Source: Candidatus Parcubacteria bacterium (lineage in GTDB: Bacteria > Patescibacteriota > Patescibacteriia > Patescibacteriales > UBA12075). Taken from it: 5,529 bases of DNA. Positions 1 through 4,326 of this stretch are shown one piece after another. The notes under the pieces are model-generated. The model was not told where the DNA came from, searched no databases, and was given only the letters and a program-made list of their open reading frames with translations. How positions within the stretch are numbered: the first letter of the stretch is position 1; each line of letters starts with the position of its first letter. The DNA lies in assembly GCA_023139655.1 (NCBI GenBank), contig JAGLNE010000140.1:1-5529 (forward strand). The letters run 5' to 3'. The position numbers and the translations under genes were made by a program.

Positions 1-4
1 CCTC

Positions 5-44
5 CTACCTCACCCCCGGCCCCTCTCCTTCGCAAGGAGAGGGG
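5..44 (+). repeat. Left inverted repeat with 11-bp hairpin
   Basis: CTACCTCACCC at 5-15 is followed by a hairpin at 20-44: stem CCCCTCTCCTT paired with AAGGAGAGGGG around a CGC loop. It matches the reverse complement of the repeat at 489-525. The minus-strand hairpin lies downstream of the nuclease stop codon but has no following T-run, so it is not a standard intrinsic terminator. Confidence 0.85.
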
Positions 45-83
45 AGAAAAAGAAAAGAGAAGAGGGGAGAAAAGAAGGAAGGA
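34..83 (+). repeat. 50-nt uninterrupted purine tract with a 13-bp direct repeat
   Basis: Every base from 34 to 83 on the plus strand is A or G. The 13-mer AGAGGGGAGAAAA occurs at 38-50 and again at 61-73, a 23-nt period. The first copy overlaps the 3' arm of the left hairpin, so the tract looks like duplicated and decayed repeat-end sequence between the nuclease stop codon and the left end of the cassette. Confidence 0.8.
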
Positions 84-98
84 CTAAGTAATAAATTT

Positions 99-467
99 TT
101 ATTTATTTTCTAATTCTTTACATTTTCTAATAATACTATCAACTACTTTTTCTAAATTATTATAAATATCATAATTATTATATCGTATAACCACTAAATT
201 TAAATCCTCTAAATACTTTTGCCTCTCTTTATCAAATTTAACTTCTTCATCAGTTGAATGTGTTGCGCCATCAACCTCAACTATCAAACGTAATTTCGGG
301 CAATAAAAATCAACAATATAAATACCCATCCCAAATTGTCTTCTAAATTTATAACTAATTCTTCTATTTCTTAATTGCTGCCATAATTCCTTTTCCGCCC
401 TAATCGGAGCTTTGCGCAACTTTCTCCTCAAATCCTTTTGGTAATTTTTGTTAAATATTTCAGTCAT
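99..467 (-). CDS. DUF559 family protein, Vsr-like PD-(D/E)XK nuclease fold
   Basis: This 122-residue protein matches the DUF559 family, predicted endonucleases of the very-short-patch-repair/restriction fold. Visible landmarks are the AEKELWQQLRNRR helix (Glu25), the beta core FRRQFGMGIYIVDFYCP with Asp53, IVEVDGATH with Glu64 and Asp66, and the C-terminal VIRYNNYDI strand with Arg95. Glu25, Asp53 and Glu64-x-Asp66 are the expected metal-binding set, so the site looks intact. Length is normal for a stand-alone DUF559 protein. ATG at 467 is the only standard start before an in-frame stop at 530-528 and has no Shine-Dalgarno at normal distance; translation may instead be coupled to the mini-ORF at 484-464. 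The gene sits alone inside inverted repeats. Substrate and role are unknown; processing of the flanking hairpins, repair or defence are all possible. The family call is confident, the activity inferred. Confidence 0.9.
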   Translation of the reverse strand: MTEIFNKNYQKDLRRKLRKAPIRAEKELWQQLRNRRISYKFRRQFGMGIYIVDFYCPKLRLIVEVDGATHSTDEEVKFDKERQKYLEDLNLVVIRYNNYDIYNNLEKVVDSIIRKCKELENK

Positions 468-484
468 AGTAAAACGTATTTCAT
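464..484 (-). CDS. Possible six-codon leader peptide coupled to the DUF559 gene
   Basis: Reading the minus strand, ATG at 484-482 opens a frame encoding MKYVLL that ends at TGA, 466-464. This stop overlaps the nuclease start codon (467-465) as ATGA, a common arrangement for translational coupling. The mini-ORF start is the better initiation site: AAGGAG in the hairpin arm lies 8 nt upstream, whereas the nuclease ATG lies about 25 nt from it. A chance six-codon frame is quite possible; spacing and overlap are the only evidence. Confidence 0.4.
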   Translation of the reverse strand: MKYVLL

Positions 485-498
485 AGTCCCCTCTCCTT
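485..498 (-). promoter_or_regulatory. Shine-Dalgarno embedded in the inner hairpin arm
   Basis: The minus strand reads AAGGAGAGGGGACT immediately before the ATG at 484. AAGGAG (498-493) is a near-perfect Shine-Dalgarno sequence. It is also the 3' arm of the repeat hairpin, whose 5' arm is CCCTCTCCTT at 511-502. Any transcript entering from the AbrB-like gene would contain both arms and could hide the site. That would be the same logic as protection of insertion-sequence transposases from read-through transcription. Confidence 0.5.
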
Positions 499-525
499 GC
501 GAAGGAGAGGGACAGGGTGAGGTAG
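489..525 (-). repeat. Right inverted repeat with 10-bp hairpin
   Basis: On the plus strand the hairpin CCCTCTCCTT-GCG-AAGGAGAGGG (489-511) is followed by GGGTGAGGTAG (515-525). The reverse complement reproduces the left repeat: same outer CTACCTCACCC, same stem and CGC loop, different linker. Its outer end lies two bases from the stop codon of the AbrB-like gene. Confidence 0.85.
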
Positions 526-527
526 AA

Positions 528-695
528 TTATTTTGCATCCTTAACCACCACCGACTTTCCCCGCAGCTTTAACTGCAACTTCTGCCGCTCTTGCCATTTT
601 AATTTCTTCACCATTTCCTTTGGAATAACAACCGTATAACTGACTCTGCCTGTGCGGGTTAATTTCCTAATATTATCGCTAGTGTATTTTTTCAT
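528..695 (-). CDS. Small AbrB/SpoVT-AbrB-type (MazE-like) DNA-binding protein
   Basis: This 55-residue frame begins MKKYTSDNIRKLTRTGRVSY and ends VVVKDAK. It shows the swapped-hairpin AbrB pattern: a basic N-terminus, TRTGRVSYTVVIPKEMVKKLKW (residues 13-34) with the hallmark (V)IPKE, then a strand pair QKLQLKLRGKSVVVKD. Such proteins dimerise and bind palindromic DNA as transcription regulators or antitoxins. ATG at 695 is the only good start, since the frame is closed by TAA at 719-717. No Shine-Dalgarno is visible. It has its own promoter (788-816), and two abutting palindromes (711-734) lie in its leader, so autorepression is likely. No toxin gene follows; the next gene is the DUF559 cassette, in the same reading frame but 60 nt past the stop. 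Whether it is an orphan antitoxin or a general regulator is open. Confidence 0.85.
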   Translation of the reverse strand: MKKYTSDNIRKLTRTGRVSYTVVIPKEMVKKLKWQERQKLQLKLRGKSVVVKDAK

Positions 696-710
696 ATTGT
701 AAAAATTTCT

Positions 711-734
711 ATGTAATTACATATGTAATTACAT
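711..734. promoter_or_regulatory. Tandem palindromic operator candidate, 2 x ATGTAATTACAT
   Basis: The perfect 12-bp palindrome ATGTAATTACAT occurs twice without a gap, at 711-722 and 723-734, making the 24 bp itself a perfect palindrome. It ends 15 bp before the AbrB-like start codon and lies downstream of the predicted promoter. Two adjacent symmetric sites suit a dimeric AbrB-fold repressor binding cooperatively. In RNA it could also form a weak AU hairpin over the ribosome-binding region. Confidence 0.65.
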
Positions 735-740
735 TGCCTA

Positions 741-768
741 TTTTAAAAACACGCCCAACAAGCGTGTT
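741..768 (-). terminator. Leader hairpin with T-run (attenuator or second terminator)
   Basis: The minus strand has AACACGC (768-762), loop TTGTTGG and GCGTGTT (754-748), continuing into a run of five T and then A residues. It has the form of a short intrinsic terminator. Because it lies about 13 nt downstream of the predicted transcription start of the AbrB-like gene, it may act as an attenuator. It may equally be a backup terminator for the gene at 885-1772. Confidence 0.5.
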
Positions 769-787
769 ATATTTATTTAACATATTT

Positions 788-816
788 AGTATAGTATAAA
801 ACCAACAATAAATCAA
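788..816 (-). promoter_or_regulatory. Sigma70-type promoter for the AbrB-like gene
   Basis: On the minus strand, TTGATT (816-811, 4 of 6 to TTGACA), a 17-bp spacer and TATACT (793-788, 5 of 6 to TATAAT) are correctly ordered just past the terminator at 818-855. A second TATACT overlaps at 798-793. The predicted start near 781 gives a leader of about 86 nt containing the hairpin and the tandem palindrome. Confidence 0.55.
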
Positions 817-817
817 T

Positions 818-855
818 AAAAAAGGGTGGCGACAAATATAATCTTGTCCCCACCC
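818..855 (-). terminator. Intrinsic terminator of the zinc-ribbon gene
   Basis: The minus strand forms GGGTGG-G-GACAA (855-844), an 8-nt loop and TTGTC-G-CCACCC (835-824), then six T residues (823-818). The stem is 6 + 5 bp around one mismatch. It lies about 30 nt after the stop codon at 887-885 and separates that gene from the AbrB-like promoter. Confidence 0.8.
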
Positions 856-884
856 ATTAACTCTCCCTGTCTCATCCAATACTG

Positions 885-1772
885 CTAAGCATTGGCTCCG
901 CAAGGGTGATAAGCCCAGCTATTGGTTACTTTTTTGGGCTTTCTTGTTTTTACCATTTTAGCCTTCTTTGTTACAATCCGAGGACGATTTAAACATCGTC
1001 TCTCGTTAATTACTTCGTAACAAGCAGCCCTAACCATTTCGTCTTCTGCGGTTTTCCCTTTAAAGACGAAACCTGCTTCGACTATCTTAGAAATATCAAT
1101 ATAACCAGTATGCTCCTTGCTAATTTTGTCGATAAGATTTTGCCAAGCGCTATCATACCAATTTTTGCGCTTTTCTTTTCGCGCAGCATTGACTTGGTCA
1201 CATACATGAACGATGATACTGCCCGGCACCAGAACTCCCTCAATTTCGAAACCTTCATTGATAAACTTTTTCGGGTTTGCCATTTCCCCGTCCGGAGTTA
1301 TAACATCAATTTCCACCATGGTCTCATGGGGAAGTTCGGATAATAATTGCTGACGTCTTTCCTCATATTCCTCCCCCGTCTCCGCAGAACCAGACATCTC
1401 ATGTTTAGCTTTGCGAACTGCGCCCTCCAGAGCGGCCAATGGTAACATATCATTAATCATTGTGATTTCTGGCATACTCTTTACCAGAAATTCTACTACC
1501 GTCTGATAGCTGGCGTTGCTATTAACAGTATTTTCAAGAAACTGCTTGGCCAAGTTGCATGCCTTATCAAACACTGGGGGAGACAGCTTAATCTTTAAAT
1601 TATTTGTCAATTTCATTACCATCCAACCATGAATTTCTTTACAGCCAGGGCAAGTCCAATCATTGAAGTCTTTCTGTTTGCCACATACTGGGCACACAGT
1701 TCTCTCTTTTAAGTAGTCATTTGCCATTATCCTCAGTACATTTTGGTTGTATTTAACTATTGCATTTTCCAT
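885..1772 (-). CDS. Unrecognised 295-residue protein with N-terminal zinc ribbon
   Basis: I do not recognise a family. The visible feature is a four-cysteine zinc ribbon, CPVC at 27-30 and CPGC at 41-44. Then come a mainly helical region with KIKLSPPVFDKACNLAKQFL (about 60-79) and LPLAALEGAVRKAKHEM (110-126), an acidic stretch ETGEEYEERRQQLLSEL (131-147), a beta-rich part MVEIDVITPDGE...FEIEGVLVPGSIIVHV (152-190) and a basic tail KKAKMVKTRKPKK (269-281). Zinc ribbon plus basic tail suggests nucleic-acid or protein binding; no catalytic motif is evident and no signal peptide or membrane segment is seen. The start is supported by AAAGGGG 7 nt upstream. It is a single-gene transcription unit with the best promoter in the window (1856-1884) and its own terminator, so it is probably well expressed. 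Real gene: confident. Function: unknown. Confidence 0.85.
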   Translation of the reverse strand: MENAIVKYNQNVLRIMANDYLKERTVCPVCGKQKDFNDWTCPGCKEIHGWMVMKLTNNLKIKLSPPVFDKACNLAKQFLENTVNSNASYQTVVEFLVKSMPEITMINDMLPLAALEGAVRKAKHEMSGSAETGEEYEERRQQLLSELPHETMVEIDVITPDGEMANPKKFINEGFEIEGVLVPGSIIVHVCDQVNAARKEKRKNWYDSAWQNLIDKISKEHTGYIDISKIVEAGFVFKGKTAEDEMVRAACYEVINERRCLNRPRIVTKKAKMVKTRKPKKVTNSWAYHPCGANA

Positions 1773-1779
1773 AGCTATA

Positions 1780-1802
1780 CCCCTTTCTCCAGTCGAAACC
1801 GG
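1780..1802 (-). promoter_or_regulatory. Ribosome-binding site with adjacent UUCG-loop hairpin
   Basis: AAAGGGG (1786-1780) stands 7 nt before the ATG at 1772, the clearest normally placed Shine-Dalgarno for a full-length gene in the window. Just upstream, CCGGT-TTCG-ACTGG (1802-1789) folds into a 5-bp stem, including one G-U pair, with a UUCG loop. Its 3' arm overlaps the GGAG that extends the purine stretch. It could modulate initiation or stabilise the 5' end. Confidence 0.55.
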
Positions 1803-1855
1803 AATAAAAAGTTTATATTTTTAACGTGCGTTCATATCTAAAAATACGATTTACA

Positions 1856-1884
1856 AATATAACACAAAATACTAATAAAGTCAA
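1856..1884 (-). promoter_or_regulatory. Strong sigma70-type promoter of the zinc-ribbon gene
   Basis: On the minus strand, TTGACT (1884-1879, 5 of 6), a 17-bp spacer and TATATT (1861-1856, 5 of 6) give the best promoter match in the window. Predicted initiation near 1849 gives a leader of about 77 nt. Confidence 0.7.
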
Positions 1885-1886
1885 AC

Positions 1887-1905
1887 GCTGAAACTACTTT
1901 TCAGC
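1887..1905. promoter_or_regulatory. Inverted repeat abutting the -35 box
   Basis: GCTGAAA (1887-1893) and TTTCAGC (1899-1905) form a perfect 7-bp inverted repeat around a 5-nt spacer. It is centred about 14 bp upstream of the -35 edge and 2 bp separate its edge from the box. It has no T-run, so a regulator-binding site is more likely than a terminator. Confidence 0.4.
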
Positions 1906-1916
1906 TAATTATAAAC

Positions 1917-1943
1917 AAAAAAATGCCGTTTTAAGGCATTTTT
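1917..1943 (-). terminator. Intrinsic terminator of hpf
   Basis: On the minus strand AAAAATGCC (1943-1935), a 7-nt loop and GGCATTTTT (1927-1919) form a 9-bp stem ending in a run of seven T residues. It begins 24 nt after the hpf stop codon. The stem also has a shorter T-run on the plus strand, but no plus-strand gene would use it. Confidence 0.85.
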
Positions 1944-1967
1944 GCTTATTTAAAATTTATCTATTAA

Positions 1968-2288
1968 CTATCGCCGCTTCTTATCTATTCGTTTCTGCTT
2001 GTAACGTCTAATGGAGCGGGCAAGGTGATCTTTAACTTTATCAATAGCTTTAAAAAGCTCTTTTTCGGTTTTTTCTACACGCAGAAGTTCACCCGGCACA
2101 GATAAGTTAACCTCACAACGAAAAATCTTGCCTTTGTTCTGATTGCCAACCGCCATGGCGATTTCCACATCACAATTAATAACCGAAATAGAACCCAAAT
2201 ATTTATCCAGCATATCCATCTTTTCCTGGATATAGCTTTTTATTTCATCACTTAATTCAATTTTTGTCGCCTTTATGTTTATTTGCAT
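1968..2288 (-). CDS. hpf: Ribosome hibernation promoting factor, short form (HPF/YfiA family)
   Basis: This 106-residue protein has the beta-alpha-beta-beta-beta-alpha layout of the HPF/YfiA (RaiA) family: MQINIKATKIELSDEIKSYI (strand and first helix, 1-20), central strands VINCDVEIAM and KIFRCEVNLSVPGELLRVEK (about 36-73), and a second helix ELFKAIDKVKDHLARSIRRYKQK (77-99) ending in a basic tail. Members bind the 30S decoding centre and silence ribosomes in stress or stationary phase. The C-terminal dimerisation domain of long HPF is absent, so it should act as a short HPF or YfiA type; which of the two cannot be told by eye. The gene is monocistronic at its 3' end (terminator 1917-1943). 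No clear promoter or Shine-Dalgarno lies upstream; a palindrome at 2319-2330 is a possible control site. Confidence 0.93.
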   Translation of the reverse strand: MQINIKATKIELSDEIKSYIQEKMDMLDKYLGSISVINCDVEIAMAVGNQNKGKIFRCEVNLSVPGELLRVEKTEKELFKAIDKVKDHLARSIRRYKQKRIDKKRR

Positions 2289-2318
2289 ATATTTGGGTTT
2301 ACCCGATTAGTTTTTAAT

Positions 2319-2330
2319 GCAATATATTGC
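2319..2330. promoter_or_regulatory. 12-bp palindrome GCAATATATTGC upstream of hpf
   Basis: A perfect 12-bp palindrome lies about 30 bp before the hpf start codon. AT-rich palindromes arise by chance fairly often, but the GC ends and the position in the leader make it an operator candidate. Confidence 0.3.
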
Positions 2331-2363
2331 TGTATTTATTTGTTATTAAATATAGCCACGATT

Positions 2364-2471
2364 TAGAAAATAGAAAGCAGAAAACAGATAACAGTCTGTA
2401 ATTCACATTTTGCTTTCTATATACATGCTTTCTATGCCCTGCTTTCTATTTTCTATGCCCTGTTTTCTGTC
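2364..2471. repeat. Degenerate TGCTTTCTAT repeat cluster with 17-bp inverted arms
   Basis: TGCTTTCTAT occurs at 2411-2420, 2426-2435 and 2440-2449, and CTATGCCCTG at 2432-2441 and 2453-2462. TAGAAAATAGAAAGCAG (2364-2380) is the perfect reverse complement of 2439-2455, with a 58-nt spacer; further decayed units (AGAAAACAG, CTGTTTTCT) flank both arms. The cluster fills most of the rseP-hpf gap and could fold into a long hairpin after the rseP stop codon. No coding frame is supported here. Confidence 0.75.
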
Positions 2472-2474
2472 CAA

Positions 2475-3638
2475 CTACCCCACTATCGCCTGCCAGAGCG
2501 CTTTGAAAGAGTCACCAAAGCGGGCTAAATCCTTAAATGTTACCACCAAAACCAAGAGCATTAAGAGGGCAAAGCCAATATAGTGAATCGTGCCTTCAAT
2601 TTCGCGCTTAACCGGCGAGCCTTTGATTTTCTCAATTATTAAAAATAGCACCCGACCGCCATCCAGGGCCGGAAACGGCAAAGCATTAATTATTGCTAAA
2701 TTAATTGAAAGTATAGCTGTGAACTGCAAGATATAGACAAAACCCATGCGTGCAACCTGGCCGGTAATAACCGCGATCCCAACCGGACCGGCAATCTCAG
2801 CGCTTAGGGTAGAGGCGCCAAACATGGCCTTAAATAACTCAAAGAAAGCCATAAGAATAGCGACCAAAGTTATACCGGTGGTTTTTATACCTTCCCAAAT
2901 AGCAATATGAATCGGATATCTAACCAGCCCGGTGTCTACTATCCCGATACCAATGCCGCCGGAACCGGTTTCTTCAATTGTTATTGGAGTAATTTGTTTC
3001 TCAAATACCTGATCAGCCCTTTTAATAACATAAATTAATTCTTGGCCGGTATTAGCGGCGGTTAAAGCCTGTAAATGCTCGCTATTTTTCAAATTTTCAT
3101 TATTAATACTTATAATCGCGTCACCGATTTTCAACTCTGCTTCTTCCGCGGGGGTAGCTTTAAGCACGCTAACTACCTGAATCTTTTGCTCGCTAATACG
3201 AGCGCTTGGATGCAGACCTTCGGTTACTTGCGGTAAGCCGATCATAAAACCAAAGGTAATTAAAGCCGCGGCCAGGACGACATTCATGGTTACACCAGCG
3301 AGCAACATGATCAACCTCTGCCAAATCGGCTTATTATGAAAATGGTTTGCTTCCGGACCGATATCGGCGTCATCTTCGCCCAACTTAACAAAGCCGCCGA
3401 GAGGCAGCCAATTAACAGAATAGATCGTGTCTACCGCGTCCTCTACCTTTTTCTTGCCCTTGACTGTTTTCCAGGTCCCGTCCTTGGCTTTGTAAATCCC
3501 CCAAGCGCGGGGTGGAAAACCAAAACCAAACTCTTCCGGGCGCAAACCAAATTTCCTGGCACTTAAAAAATGCCCCAACTCATGAACAAACACCAAGAGC
3601 GACAAAACAAGTATAAAGATAATTAAAGTTAAAAACAT
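2475..3638 (-). CDS. rseP: RseP-type site-2 intramembrane zinc protease (M50)
   Basis: This 387-residue membrane metalloprotease cleaves transmembrane substrates such as anti-sigma factors and signal-peptide remnants. HELGH at 19-23 in the first membrane segment gives two zinc ligands and the catalytic Glu; the third ligand is Asp326 in NALPFPALDGGR. Family landmarks also include WLPLGGFVKLGE (77-88), GVTMN (115-119) in the second membrane segment and a single PDZ domain around 150-220 (ATPAEEAELKIGDAIISINN). Further membrane segments lie near 252-270, 298-320 and 352-368. Residues about 45-72 form a charged, Lys-rich linker between the first segment and WLPLGG. Length is near that of single-PDZ bacterial relatives, shorter than the two-PDZ E. 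coli protein. It follows frr, but the uppS-cdsA-dxr genes often found between them are missing. No Shine-Dalgarno is visible, and it may be cotranscribed with frr through the intervening repeat. Confidence 0.95.
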   Translation of the reverse strand: MFLTLIIFILVLSLLVFVHELGHFLSARKFGLRPEEFGFGFPPRAWGIYKAKDGTWKTVKGKKKVEDAVDTIYSVNWLPLGGFVKLGEDDADIGPEANHFHNKPIWQRLIMLLAGVTMNVVLAAALITFGFMIGLPQVTEGLHPSARISEQKIQVVSVLKATPAEEAELKIGDAIISINNENLKNSEHLQALTAANTGQELIYVIKRADQVFEKQITPITIEETGSGGIGIGIVDTGLVRYPIHIAIWEGIKTTGITLVAILMAFFELFKAMFGASTLSAEIAGPVGIAVITGQVARMGFVYILQFTAILSINLAIINALPFPALDGGRVLFLIIEKIKGSPVKREIEGTIHYIGFALLMLLVLVVTFKDLARFGDSFKALWQAIVG

Positions 3639-3670
3639 AGATTAATTTTTTCTAATAATTTAACTAATTA

Positions 3671-3755
3671 TGTCATCCTGAATAGCGAAGCTATGAAGGA
3701 TCTCGTGATTATATCCACGGGATTCTTCTCCGCCAGCTGGCGGATCAGAATGACA
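3671..3755. repeat. 85-bp folded intergenic repeat (TGTCAT...ATGACA), cloverleaf-like
   Basis: The ends TGTCATCCTGA (3671-3681) and TCAGAATGACA (3745-3755) pair over 11 positions with one C-A mismatch, which becomes G-U on the minus strand. Between them three hairpins abut: TAGC-GAA-GCTA (3683-3693), a 13-bp stem with two G-U pairs on the plus strand and an 8-nt loop (3695-3728), and the perfect 16-bp palindrome TCCGCCAGCTGGCGGA (3729-3744). It resembles the small palindromic repeats with TGTCAT ends that occur in many copies in diverse bacterial genomes. It begins 8 nt after the frr stop codon, so it would lie in an frr-rseP transcript. Confidence 0.85.
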
Positions 3756-3763
3756 GGGTTAAT

Positions 3764-4318
3764 CTAAATTGTCATTATATCCTCTTCTTTTTTATCCCGC
3801 AAATTTTTAAGCTCTTCATTTTGCTTGGCCGTCTCTTCGTCCAGCTCCTTAATAAAACGAAACTTATCATCTTCGGTAATTTGCTTGTCTTTTTCGGCCG
3901 CTTCAATAGCGGTTTTAATGTCATCCCTAATTTGCCTAATGGAAACCCGCACTGTTTCCATTTTTTCGTTTAGCTTCTTTACTAATTCTTTCCGGTTCTC
4001 TTCGGTCATTTTAGGCACAGTTAAACGAATCTTATCACCTTCGTTTACTACTCCCACACCCAAATCCGCGTCCACGATCGCTTTTTCAATCTCTTTAATG
4101 ACATTCTTGTCCCAAGGAGCGACTAAAACAGACTGTCCGTCCGGGACATTGATGGTGGCCACCCCCTGAATCGGGGTCTTGGCGCCATAAGCATCCACCA
4201 TAAGTCCCTCAAGGATGTTGGGGTTGGCCCGGCCAGTACGGATGCCGGCGATCTCTTTAATGAAAAAATCTATTGATTTTTGGAAATCGTCTTGTTTGGC
4301 TTGGATGTAGGTGTTCAT
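3764..4318 (-). CDS. frr: Ribosome recycling factor
   Basis: This 184-residue protein splits post-termination ribosomes together with EF-G. Its length is the family standard of about 185. Domain I helices frame the protein: the N-terminal helix leads into the invariant RTGRA (27-31), then the domain II beta sandwich runs from about 32 to 104 (GAKTPIQGVATINVPDGQSVLVAPWD), followed by long helices with VPKMTEENRKELVKKL (101-116), VRVSIRQIRDD (123-133) and ITEDDKFRFIKELDEETAK (147-165). All landmarks are intact. It ends MTI after an acidic tail. Upstream lies the lipoprotein gene, not tsf-pyrH as in many bacteria. There is no Shine-Dalgarno, and a possible promoter ends only 8 nt before the ATG, so the mRNA may be nearly leaderless. 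Confidence 0.97.
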   Translation of the reverse strand: MNTYIQAKQDDFQKSIDFFIKEIAGIRTGRANPNILEGLMVDAYGAKTPIQGVATINVPDGQSVLVAPWDKNVIKEIEKAIVDADLGVGVVNEGDKIRLTVPKMTEENRKELVKKLNEKMETVRVSIRQIRDDIKTAIEAAEKDKQITEDDKFRFIKELDEETAKQNEELKNLRDKKEEDIMTI

Positions 4319-4326
4319 ATAATTAT

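Larger units (their letters stand above)
5..525 (-). mobile_element. DUF559 nuclease cassette bounded by inverted hairpin repeats
   Basis: The single gene at 99-467 is enclosed by two copies of one repeat in opposite orientation. Reading inward, both ends start CTACCTCACCC, have a short variable linker (CCGG on the left, TGT on the right), then a hairpin CCCTCTCCTT-CGC-AAGGAGAGGG. The asymmetric CGC loop and the outer CTACCTCACCC show that the two copies are truly inverted, not just two palindromes. Only the nuclease lies inside; there is no recognisable transposase. The right edge is two bases from the stop codon of the AbrB-like gene. No target-site duplication can be shown, because only four bases remain to the left of the left copy. 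Mobility is inferred from architecture alone. Confidence 0.6.

Noticed and set aside
99..695. AbrB-like gene plus DUF559 gene as a toxin-antitoxin pair
   Set aside because: A repeat end separates them and the nuclease has its own cassette boundaries. DUF559 proteins are not an established partner of AbrB-type antitoxins, so adjacency is better explained by insertion.
709..903. 64-codon minus-strand open frame between the zinc-ribbon and AbrB-like genes
   Set aside because: It runs out of frame from the end of the zinc-ribbon gene across its terminator, the AbrB-like promoter, the leader hairpin and the operator, and has no recognisable protein pattern.
1110..1343. Plus-strand open frames such as 1110-1343, 3336-3566, 3825-4169, 4694-4984, 4981-5325 and 5276-5476
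   Set aside because: Each lies wholly or almost wholly antisense to a well-supported minus-strand gene, with no family motifs and no promoter or ribosome-binding site of its own.
1789..1802. GGTTTCGACTGG resembling the conserved 5' segment of tmRNA
   Set aside because: A protein start codon follows within 30 nt. No tag-peptide frame, pseudoknot chain or tRNA-like 3' half ending in CCA is found nearby.
2411..2462. Regular TGCTTTCTAT units considered as a small CRISPR array
   Set aside because: Units are only about 10 bp with 4-5 nt between them, lack spacer-sized gaps, and no cas gene is present.
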